DNA from: Phytopythium helicoides
Taxonomy: Eukaryota; Oomycota; Peronosporomycetes; Pythiales; Pythiaceae
Length of the DNA stretch: 64,000 nucleotides
NCBI GenBank assembly: GCA_024867545.1
Contig: JANFNE010000030.1
Span: 434,001-498,000, forward strand
Direction: 5' to 3'
The notes below the pieces were generated by a model that saw only the letters and a program-made list of their open reading frames with translations, searched no databases and was not told where the DNA came from. Positions 37,001 to 47,169 of this stretch are shown here, piece by piece; within the stretch, counting starts at the first letter, position 1; every line of letters begins with the position of its first letter. The translations under genes were made by a program, and so were the position numbers.

Positions 37001-39120
37001 TGATTAAAAAAGAAGAACAGCTATCAACAACTCGAAAGCAATCAGTACAACCACCTGGTGTAGAGCCAGCAATGGCAACCACCCGAGCTAAGGCGCAAAC
37101 TGTACTAGTCGACAATGTGAATACTTTACAAAAGAATGATGCTACGACAAAACAAAGCCTTAATCGATCGAAGCGCACAGACACAAAAACTCCGTCGCGA
37201 AAACCACTTTCGACGAACATTCTCGACTGGAAGGTTGATGAAGTGCTTCAGTGGCTGGAAGAGGAAATGGAGCTTCCTCAATATGGAGAAGGAATCATCC
37301 GAAACGCAGTAAACGGCCGACTACTGCTTACTTTAAGCGAGTCGGAGCTTGAATCGGAGCTTGGTGTCACAGCTGCTCTACACAAGAGAAAGCTGGTGAC
37401 TCACATTGCCGAGCTGCAAGAAGTAGCAGACTACCCACCTCTGCAGCGCTCGCTGGAACCAAGCGAGAACCTACGCTCAAATCGGACTAGAGCCTTGCGG
37501 ACAAACACAACAGAGACTCCATCTTTTATTCGACGCGAGCAGCTACTCTACCAGACAAGGGCAGCGGCAGCACAGCCTGAGGCAACGCCGTTCAACACAA
37601 CCAAAGTTCCAAAGAAGCGCCCCGCAGTGACTACATTAGTGTTGGATCAAAACGAACAGTCTCCGCTTACAGCAACGAAGGCAAGACCTGTGAGTTTAGC
37701 TACCGCCGACAAAAGAAACGATGAGGATCAAAGCGATGGCGAAGATGTGGGTGAGAGCTTTGCGGATGCCATGCAAGATATTCTAGAGGCAGTTGGGCCA
37801 AGTACTCCAAAGGACACTGCCTCGTCAAGGTTACCACTCGATGAACTTGAGTCAACCTCCAAGTTGTCCCCAACATTGCCAAAACTTCCTTTGATTCAAG
37901 TCGGATCCATAACAAGCACAGACGAGCTATTCGAAATTGTCAAGAACCGGATCCATCAGCTCGCTGATCAGCTCCGACCTCTCCAAACACTTCAAGACAG
38001 CGACTCTTTCAGCGACTTTGGGGAGTCAAACGACGGCGAGACTAACAACAAAGGGGACGAAGAAACCGAAGAACTCACTGGACTCCGCCTCGCTTTCAAC
38101 ACCTTGGCAAACTCACACGCTACGGAGGCCAAACTCTCGCGTTTGCGTTTTCAGAAGTCTCTTCTATCCGTACTTGCTGTTGATGCGTCCTGGCACCAGT
38201 TCGATCTGCTCTTCCGTCGTGTGGACGTCAACAATAACGCCGAGCTGTCATTCCAGGAATTCCAGAGTGTCTTCCGTCGCGCATTCATCGGCTTTGAGCC
38301 TGGAGATCTCGCGGTGCTACAGGATGCGCTCGTAGACTTTGTCATCGACCGGCTTGACTCGCAGCAGTGGACGCTGTTGGAGCTCTTCAAGGCGTTTGAT
38401 CGCGACGGCGGCGGAAAGATCTCGGTCGCTGAGTTCGGCACGCTCGTGCGGTTTCTATTTGGTCGCGCAGTGAATTCCTCCAAGAATCGCGGGCGGCCGA
38501 CCCGCAAACCGCTCGCCAACCGACAGATCTACCTCCTGCTGTCGTGCATCGACGTGTCAAGCGACCACCGCATCGCGCAGCAGGAGTTCCTGCGCTTCTT
38601 CTTCGTCGTGTGGTCGACGCGGCTCATGGAGGTGCAGGACGAGCTCTTCCATCTCGAGCAGCGCGGCGATCCACCCTCTTCCCAACTCGAAGCGCTCAAC
38701 ACCACGCGGCGCAGGCTCCGGCGCGCGCTGCGCACCAACTTCTCGCGTCCGTTCCGCGACGCCATGCGCTGCCTGGACGTGCGCATGCCGAGTCCGTTCA
38801 CGGGGCTGCTCTCCAAGCTCCAGCTGCTCGCGCCTTCGCCCTCTTCAGACCCCCAAGAGAGCCTCCACGCCCCTGTGCAGGTGTGGCAGGTGCTCAAGGG
38901 TGAGCAGCCAGCGTCCGTCGACGCCAAGTCCTCCACGGCGCCTGTCTCCTCGTCCGTCGACCCCAAGAAGAAGCGCGCGAGCGGGAGGAACGAGGTGCTG
39001 CGCGCGCGCCTCACGCGCCAGCGAGCGCCCGCGAGGGAAGGCGCCGAGCTGCGCGCGGCCGACGCGACGCTGGCGCTGCACGAGTCCGCGGCGCTCAAGC
39101 GCGACAGGCGCCTCGGCTGA
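28003..39120 (+). CDS. Giant multi-C2 / EF-hand / SAM domain protein
   Basis: About 3,650 codons; I read it as one gene with introns at 31672-31748 and 32413-32474, both phase-consistent. At least five clear C2 domains (Ca2+/phospholipid-binding) are visible: three N-terminal ones share the loop (K/R)KPDP(Y/F)V (about 28105, 29025, 29785), others are GNLHLLVLYAQDL (31315) and the very typical GILCLRFVAGRNLTD...EQDPYVV (33285). Several degenerate C2-like repeats lie between. Then follow an EF hand (DVNGDGQISWSEY, 36680), a low-complexity acidic linker, a SAM domain (LDWKVDEVLQWLEEEM, 37228), and two or three EF hands (DVNNNAELSFQEF, 38225; DRDGGGKISVAEF, 38400). No membrane segment was seen. 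The frame jumps twice near the 5' end without splice signals: somewhere in 28740-28810, and at about 29194-29198 (an extra G). A role in Ca2+-regulated membrane or scaffold function is inferred. Confidence 0.75.
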
Positions 39121-40911
<1,791 letters not shown>

Positions 40912-41682
40912 GTTGCTTGGTGTTTCGTGTGAGAGGTATGGAGTGGATTATTTCTCACGATGAATATGAATGACACATGAGTGTTGGAATGGTTATTTGT
41001 TTGCTTGCTTGTTCTTTTGATGAAAGGAGGATGGCTGTTTGTGCTTTGTTGCTACAATCGTAGGCATCTGCTGTTAGTGTTATCTTCTTCTGTTTCGTGT
41101 CCTGGAATCTGGTTAGTAAGTGTCAGTGATGAACCTGACTATGAATCCAAAACCTGGCGGCGATAGATTTCGTCGTCGAGGGTTTGAAATCCGTCACGCT
41201 GCCGAGCCGAGCGTTTGCTGCCAAGCCGAGCGTTTGTGTTTGTTAATGCCGATGGCAACTTTCTTTTCCTGAAAGGCGTCGCGGTGCTGTTGTATCTGCA
41301 ATCTGCTCACTTTTTCGACACGATGAACCAATCGGTGAGCAAGTCTCAACACACGAGCGAACGAACGAACTTGGGCATGGAATGAACCCTTCAGGCTCCA
41401 TAAAAACAAACTCCCGAGCGTCTTTGACAGCCGCAGCAATCTCGAATCGAGGAAACCTCGTGATTTCTTTCTCTCTCTCGACCGAACCAAACAATGTCGA
41501 GGAAATCATTGTCGAGTTTCCTCGTGAGTTCCATCCTCAAACAATCGACGAAAAATCCCAAGTCACCAAGCACCATTGATCGAACAAACACAAACTAAAC
41601 TCACTCACTCTCGAACTCACCTGCAAGCTCACAGCTCTCTTCCTCTTCCTCCTCTCCTTATCCCTTCCAAGCCACTCCCAAC
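40912..41682. other. Intergenic: polyubiquitin 3' flank and GW copy 3 promoter
   Basis: 771 bp, inverted near-identical copy of 18699-19470. Holds the inverted repeat at 41498-41524 and CT-rich sequence just before the GW start. Confidence 0.6.
41498..41524 (+). promoter_or_regulatory. Inverted repeat upstream of GW copy 3
   Basis: CGAGGAAA-N11-TTTCCTCG, 159 bp before the GW start; same element as in the other three copies. Confidence 0.5.
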
Positions 41683-41913
41683 ATGAAGATTGGTGCTCTC
41701 GCTCTCGCTACCTTCGTTGTGGCAGCTGCCACTGTCGCGGCGGATCCGTCTCCGAACGTCCCAGTGAACCAATTGAAGAGTGCAGAGTCACTTCGAGGTG
41801 CCGGAGGATCCAACAAGGAGTTTTGGGGACCAGGATTTGGTTGGGGCGGACCGTGGGGTTTTGGTGGAGGGTGGGGATTAGGCGGATGGGGTCTCGGTGG
41901 TTGGGGTTGGTAA
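41683..41913 (+). CDS. Small secreted Gly/Trp-rich protein (GW copy 3)
   Basis: 76 aa, identical to copy 4 (45649-45879). Signal peptide MKIGALALATFVVAAATVAA, polar stretch ending SAESLRG, then a tail of about 28 residues built from GWG/GFG/GLG units and ending GWGW. It lies between polyubiquitin (upstream, same strand) and GH78 (convergent), as in the other blocks. No family known to me; secretion is the only confident inference. Confidence 0.8.
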   Translation: MKIGALALATFVVAAATVAADPSPNVPVNQLKSAESLRGAGGSNKEFWGPGFGWGGPWGFGGGWGLGGWGLGGWGW

Positions 41914-42270
41914 GCTTCGTTGTCTTCTTTCCTCGTGCTGTCGACGTCGTACAAGTTCTTCCTTGAGCAATCATAGCTGCTGTCTGAGCCTGAACGAAGG
42001 CTTTTGGCTCGGATCTTGGGGGTATGGTTTGGTAAGGTGAGCAAGAGCTTCGAGATGTGCGATGGTAGTATGATGCGGATACACAAACAATCGGATCCAA
42101 CAAGTTTTTTTCTCGCAAACGATCACATGTGAAGTGACTCAACTGTTCATTTGTGCACTGACACCGCATCCATTCCAAAGACCTGTTTATTGCTGAAGCT
42201 GTAGGCTGTAGGCTGCAGCGTTATCGAGACATCATCGACTTATAGAGTCCATACAACCTTACGCTGTAGT
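41914..42270. other. Convergent 3' region, GW copy 3 / GH78
   Basis: 357 bp, inverted copy of 18105-18461. TTTATT at 42186-42191 is the GH78 poly(A) signal candidate read on the minus strand. Confidence 0.55.
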
Positions 42271-44823
42271 CTACAAGGCAACTACAAATGTCGTCTCAGC
42301 TCCTCCAGTGATGTTGAGTGAAAACGAATCCGCCGAGTTGTTGCTAGGCAAATCGATAGCGAAGACCCCCGTGGTCCCTGCAGGCGACGTGATGACAACG
42401 TGCAGCTCGGTCGAATTGTCGTCGAGTTCTAGTTCAACCCCAAGCGGTCCGAACGGAGTGGCGACGTGGCTCGACACGTTCGTGATGCCAAACTCCAACG
42501 CGAGTGGTTTGATACTCCACGTCTGAAACCCAAAGCTCTCTGACTTGATACCAGCAACAAAGTTCGTCAGTGTGTACGTTGCCGCGCCTCCCCACGGATG
42601 GCTGAGCGAAGTGAAGTCGGACAAGCCAGGCGCAAAGTCCTGACCGACGTACTCCCAGCTACCCCCTGATCCGTACGAGTCGTTGAGCATGGCTCCCCAC
42701 AAGTTATTGAGCAGGTACTTGGCTGGCTCGGTCAGACCGTACTGTAGCAGCGCATCCAGCAGGAATCCGTTTGTGTTTGGCGAGATCTTGGTCGAGTTGT
42801 CCGTCGCACTCGAGTCGAGGTATCCGATACCAACGGGGTCTCGCAGCGTCGAATCAATGAGGTTGAGGCTCGAGAGCGCCTGTGAGTCATTGGCAACGCC
42901 GGAAGTGACAGCAAATGCTACTCCACTGACGCTGTACTGCTGTGGGGTCGAGGTTGCATCAACGAATACACCAAGGTCGTCGTTCCAGAGATGCAAGTTG
43001 ATTGCAGTAGACAAGTCATCGGCCAGACCCGTCCAATTGGCGGCAATCTCCGAGTCACCGAGTGCGGCTGCAATACGAGCCATCCCACGATAGGTTTGCA
43101 CCGCAGCCGAGTTCACTGCAACACCTACTGGAGAGCCAAGGAACACGACCAGATCGGCAGAGAAGTCGAGTAGTCCACTTGAGGTCTTGTACGTGCCGAT
43201 CCAATCGACGGCACTCGACAGCTCAGCCCAGTACTTGGTCGCAAATGCTGTATCGCCCGAGTACTCCATGTACGACACGAAAGAAATGAGCCCGAGAATC
43301 GCGTAGTCTGGGAACACGAGAAAAGCAGCATCGGGGTTTTGGGCGTTGGTCATGAAAATCTCTCTCGTCGGCATCGGCGCTTCGTATGAGATTGGCACAA
43401 GACCAGGGAACTGACCAGCACTCGACTGAAAGTCGAACAGATAACGCCACGTTCCCGTGACTACATCCCGATCACCCACGCCTTGAGCAACACCCAAGAT
43501 TCGTACCGTGTGGTAAAAGTCGCCGAGCCACAAGTACCGATCACGCTTGCCACCATCCATGCACACACCGTAGGCGTTCGACTGCTCGCCAAACTCGGGC
43601 AGGACGCTCGTCTCACTGGTCATCTCGTTCGAGTAGAGGACATTGCCGGAGGTTTTGTCGCTGGCAACAACATTGCGGATGTATGCAGCTTGATCTTGCC
43701 ATCCACCAAATCCGATAGCACCAGTCACGCTGGGGTCGCTAATGAATGCAGCGTTCGGGAGCTCATCGATGCTCACATTGAACACAAGTGTATCATTGAG
43801 CCAGTAAGCGAGTCGGTGCGCATCCGAGTCGACATCGACAGTGACGTGGTACCACTCGTTCTCTTGGACTGCGAAGGGCACGTCGAAGGTTTCAAGCTCG
43901 TACGATGTCACCGTCGTGATGTTGATGAAGTCATTGCCATACGCGAGCTTGACGGTATTGGGAGGGAACAGCGATGTGTTGGCATTGCTGAACGTGTTAT
44001 CAGCCGGGTACTCGGATGACAGCTGGATGTGGATACCATCAGAGTTCCCAGCGATGTCGTATCCCAGTGATACCCGCATACCTCCGCGAAGCAAGAACGT
44101 GTCAAACTCCAGCACGTAGTTGGACATGTTCCAGGTCTTGTACGAGTATCCTGGACGGGTGCCAGGCACACGAGTTCCGTTCTCTGTGTCGACGCTCCAG
44201 ATTGGAGGTTGGGACTGCGCACCGATGCACGCGACGCTGGTGGCGCGAGGTCCGAGCTTCCAAATTGCGTTCAGCTTTTCATCCGAGCTGACGAAAGATC
44301 CCGGGAGATCGGTGGCAACATCTTCTACAACAGGCACAGTCGCTTGGAAGCCAATTCGGTCGAACGTCACGTTATCGCCACGAAGAAGGCACAGGGTTTG
44401 CCATCGCTGAGCACCTTGAGTCATCGATGTCGTCGTCTCTGGTGATGTAAAGTTGAAGGTCTCGACGCGGTTTGAGTTTGCGAGTGGCGCGGTCCAGATA
44501 AATGGTCCATCCGAGAGCGCGTTTGAGAGTGACGTGAACGACTCGGAGTACTTGACTTCGACTTCGGCAAACGCTCCATCTACATGTTGCACGGAGAACT
44601 CGGGCTGACCCGCAACCTCGAATCCATAGTCGAGCGTCACGCACGGCTCCGCTGTCGACAACGAGACCGGGAGCGCTGGGTTACCCGACGGGAATGTGGG
44701 GCCAGAGCCGAGCACGCCTTGCTTGGGCAAGAAGATGCCGAACGATTCGGAGGCACCGACTTGAGTCGTGGCCGAGAGCAATCGTGCCGCGCCTACGAGA
44801 GTGAAAGCTCGACGACTTGGCAT
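42271..44823 (-). CDS. GH78 alpha-L-rhamnosidase, secreted (right-arm copy)
   Basis: 850 aa, intact, nearly identical to 15552-18104; only a handful of substitutions. Same signal peptide region, CMDGGKRDRYLWLGDF motif and SHPWGGAATYTL segment (one Ala to Thr change). The start is ATG 44823, aligned with the left copy; the open frame continues upstream only through non-ATG codons. Upstream sequence differs completely from that of the left copy, starting at the start codon. Two intact and two broken GH78 genes in 35 kb point to recent expansion of this enzyme. Confidence 0.92.
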   Translation of the reverse strand: MPSRRAFTLVGAARLLSATTQVGASESFGIFLPKQGVLGSGPTFPSGNPALPVSLSTAEPCVTLDYGFEVAGQPEFSVQHVDGAFAEVEVKYSESFTSLSNALSDGPFIWTAPLANSNRVETFNFTSPETTTSMTQGAQRWQTLCLLRGDNVTFDRIGFQATVPVVEDVATDLPGSFVSSDEKLNAIWKLGPRATSVACIGAQSQPPIWSVDTENGTRVPGTRPGYSYKTWNMSNYVLEFDTFLLRGGMRVSLGYDIAGNSDGIHIQLSSEYPADNTFSNANTSLFPPNTVKLAYGNDFINITTVTSYELETFDVPFAVQENEWYHVTVDVDSDAHRLAYWLNDTLVFNVSIDELPNAAFISDPSVTGAIGFGGWQDQAAYIRNVVASDKTSGNVLYSNEMTSETSVLPEFGEQSNAYGVCMDGGKRDRYLWLGDFYHTVRILGVAQGVGDRDVVTGTWRYLFDFQSSAGQFPGLVPISYEAPMPTREIFMTNAQNPDAAFLVFPDYAILGLISFVSYMEYSGDTAFATKYWAELSSAVDWIGTYKTSSGLLDFSADLVVFLGSPVGVAVNSAAVQTYRGMARIAAALGDSEIAANWTGLADDLSTAINLHLWNDDLGVFVDATSTPQQYSVSGVAFAVTSGVANDSQALSSLNLIDSTLRDPVGIGYLDSSATDNSTKISPNTNGFLLDALLQYGLTEPAKYLLNNLWGAMLNDSYGSGGSWEYVGQDFAPGLSDFTSLSHPWGGAATYTLTNFVAGIKSESFGFQTWSIKPLALEFGITNVSSHVATPFGPLGVELELDDNSTELHVVITSPAGTTGVFAIDLPSNNSADSFSLNITGGAETTFVVAL

Positions 44824-44824
44824 T

Positions 44825-45464
44825 TCGGTGCTTGGCTTCTTCAAAACTGCAATTGGCGGTTGACGTGCTTCCAGCAAGGACAATTGAGGAATGGGTTCTG
44901 GTCCAAGGTGCGAGTTGTTGCTTGGAAGCAGCGCCACAGCCTGTGGTGATCCGACATCATCAACAGAATTGCTACTTCAAGTTAGGTGAGCCTATCTGTG
45001 CTCCAACATAATCAAGGAGCTGTCACTTCCAACATCATCAGTCATTGAACTTCAACTGAAGTTGTCCACGCAACGATCTGCATAACGGAAAAGCAATAGA
45101 ATCCGTAGCGTTGCCGCTTTTTCATGCACATCGTATCGTTGGTGTTACCGAAGCGATTGCTGGTGACACTTGATTTATGGGGCGACTTCACGGAAAATGT
45201 GAACAAAAGTTTACCTCTTCCCGTAGTGTTGTTGGCAAGGTAACCTATATTCCATAGACCTCAGAACAATAGTTCATTATTCTAGCCACTGAACAAGTAC
45301 GAAATTCACAGTGTTAATTTGCTCACACAAACAACCAAAGCATTACAGATTAACACACACATACAGATAGAGTGAGCCAGTAAGTAAGACTTCAACATTG
45401 TTTTGCCACCACAAGCATGGCGAGGTGTGGAGGCGAAAATAACAAGATTCTTCGCTAACACTAA
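44825..45464. promoter_or_regulatory. Divergent region, GH78 right copy / GW copy 4
   Basis: 640 bp of single-copy sequence upstream of both genes. AT-richer than its surroundings. No gene seen. Confidence 0.45.
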
Positions 45465-45466
45465 GT

Positions 45467-45493
45467 CGAGGAAATCATTGTCGAGTTTCCTCG
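45467..45493 (+). promoter_or_regulatory. Inverted repeat upstream of GW copy 4
   Basis: CGAGGAAA-N11-TTTCCTCG, 156 bp before the GW start. It sits at the very left edge of the duplicated segment, so the duplication kept exactly this much upstream sequence. Confidence 0.5.
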
Positions 45494-45648
45494 TGAGTTC
45501 CGTCCTCAAACAATCGACGAAAAATCCCAAACCATTGATCGAACAAACACAAACTAAACTCACTCACTCTCGAACTCACCTCCAAGCTCACAGCTCACAG
45601 CTCCCTTCCTCTTCCTCCTCTCCTTATCCCTTCCAAGCCACTCCCAAC

Positions 45649-45879
45649 ATGAAGATTGGTGCTCTCGCTCTCGCTACCTTCGTTGTGGCAGCTGCCACTG
45701 TCGCGGCGGATCCGTCTCCGAACGTCCCAGTGAACCAATTGAAGAGTGCAGAGTCACTTCGAGGTGCCGGAGGATCCAACAAGGAGTTTTGGGGACCAGG
45801 ATTTGGTTGGGGCGGACCGTGGGGTTTTGGTGGAGGGTGGGGATTAGGCGGATGGGGTCTCGGTGGTTGGGGTTGGTAA
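45649..45879 (+). CDS. Small secreted Gly/Trp-rich protein (GW copy 4)
   Basis: 76 aa, protein identical to copy 3: signal peptide, short polar stretch, Gly/Trp-rich tail. This copy stands alone, without a neighbouring polyubiquitin, and keeps only about 180 bp of the shared upstream sequence. Confidence 0.8.
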   Translation: MKIGALALATFVVAAATVAADPSPNVPVNQLKSAESLRGAGGSNKEFWGPGFGWGGPWGFGGGWGLGGWGLGGWGW

Positions 45880-46191
45880 GCTTCGTTGTCTTCTTTCCTC
45901 GTGCTGTCGACGTCGTACAAGTTCTTCCTTGAGCAATCATAGCTGCTGTCTGAGCCTGAACGAAGGCTTTTGGCTCGGGTCTTGGGGGTATGGTTTGGTA
46001 AGATGAGCAAGAGCTTCGAGATGTGCGATGGTAGTATGATGCGGATACACAAACAATCGGATCCAACAAGTTTTTTTCTCGCAAACGACCATTTGAATGC
46101 TTTACTTGCTTGTGGTACCCAGAGCTGGAGTCACTGATTTCCATGCTGGATCTTTAGACGTCATGTTCATAAATACTGAGCAACAGGTGCC

Positions 46192-46992
46192 TCAGTAGAA
46201 GCTAACTCGTCGCTGGCGATACGCTTGCCACGCGATGTGGTGCGCCGTGGCACCAGTTGTGTCGGTAGTCACCGTTGTGGTTGTGGTCGTCGACGAAGTC
46301 GCACTTGGAGCAGTAGTCGAGGTGCTCGTGCTGCTGTCCGACGGCATAGGACAGTCGTCAAAGTCGGACTGTGAGAGTGTGAATGAGGACGAGATGTCTT
46401 CATTGCTTGTAATTTTGACTTTGACGCTGTTGAGGTCAATGGCCTCACTTGGCGACACTTGGTAAAAACTCGTGACGCCGATGACGCTCGCGTCCTCGCC
46501 ATTGATCTCCATAGCCTTGATGCCGTCTCGCGAGTTGGGTACTTGAAGTGCCAGCCACAGCGGGTTGCTTCCCTCCTTCCAACAAAATTTCTCCTGCTCG
46601 TCGGGGCACGCCGTGAAGTGCCAACTGATGGCCTCGATCCGCGGGTCCCCGCCGATGACCGTGTACCACAGCGCCGTATTGAGGTCCAGGTTGCCGTGGC
46701 CGCACTCGTAGCACAAATCAGCCACGAAGGTTGTGACTGTGCCGCTCGGCCCCGTGATAGACAGGCATCGGCTGCAGCTAGCTGACTCTGCATACTGGTC
46801 GTAGTTCATAGCCACAAACAGCGACTCGTTGAGCCCGTAGGGAGCCAGCCGAGCGCTGCAACTGCCACCAATTGGCGTCGTCAGCCCGTACGTCGTCGCA
46901 TTGCCCTCGAAAACCTCGTCGGACGAGCCCAGGGCGGCTATGGGAGCCGTTAGAAGCGCCACTAGCGCCACCAACAGCAGCGAGGTCGCCAT
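46192..46992 (-). CDS. Secreted expansin-like protein
   Basis: 266 aa. Signal peptide MATSLLLVALVALLTAPIAA. Residues 27-110 form an expansin/GH45-like double-psi beta-barrel: GNATTYG, GGSCSA, VAMNYDQY, SCSRCLSITGP, TTFVADLCYECGHGNLDLN. Six or more Cys fit the disulfide pattern. Residues 120-210 resemble the second, cellulose-binding beta-sandwich (WHFTACP, LALQVPNSRDGIKAMEING, YQVSP). The tail is Ser/Thr-rich and probably O-glycosylated. Expansins loosen plant or own cell walls without hydrolysis; oomycetes have many. The start at 46992 is the only ATG that leaves a signal peptide. Confidence 0.85.
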   Translation of the reverse strand: MATSLLLVALVALLTAPIAALGSSDEVFEGNATTYGLTTPIGGSCSARLAPYGLNESLFVAMNYDQYAESASCSRCLSITGPSGTVTTFVADLCYECGHGNLDLNTALWYTVIGGDPRIEAISWHFTACPDEQEKFCWKEGSNPLWLALQVPNSRDGIKAMEINGEDASVIGVTSFYQVSPSEAIDLNSVKVKITSNEDISSSFTLSQSDFDDCPMPSDSSTSTSTTAPSATSSTTTTTTVTTDTTGATAHHIAWQAYRQRRVSFY

Positions 46993-47169
46993 GTCCGTCG
47001 TCGTTTGGAAATGACATGCAAATCGAGTCAGCGCAGGTGTTCAGTTAGTGTTTTGGGGATTGAATGTGTCTAGTTTGGGCAAATCAGCACTCTCGACTAT
47101 TAGAAATTACAGAGAAAAAAGCGTCAGGTATTCCTATCAAGATTATTTTGGGCGTGAAGCGCTTCAACC

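Larger units (their letters stand above)
45465..46088. repeat. Fourth copy of the GW gene segment
   Basis: About 620 bp matching 41496-42121, covering the inverted repeat, 5' flank, GW gene and part of its 3' flank. Almost identical to copy 3, in the same orientation. Sharp edges on both sides: left at GTCGAGG, right after CGCAAACGA. Confidence 0.85.
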
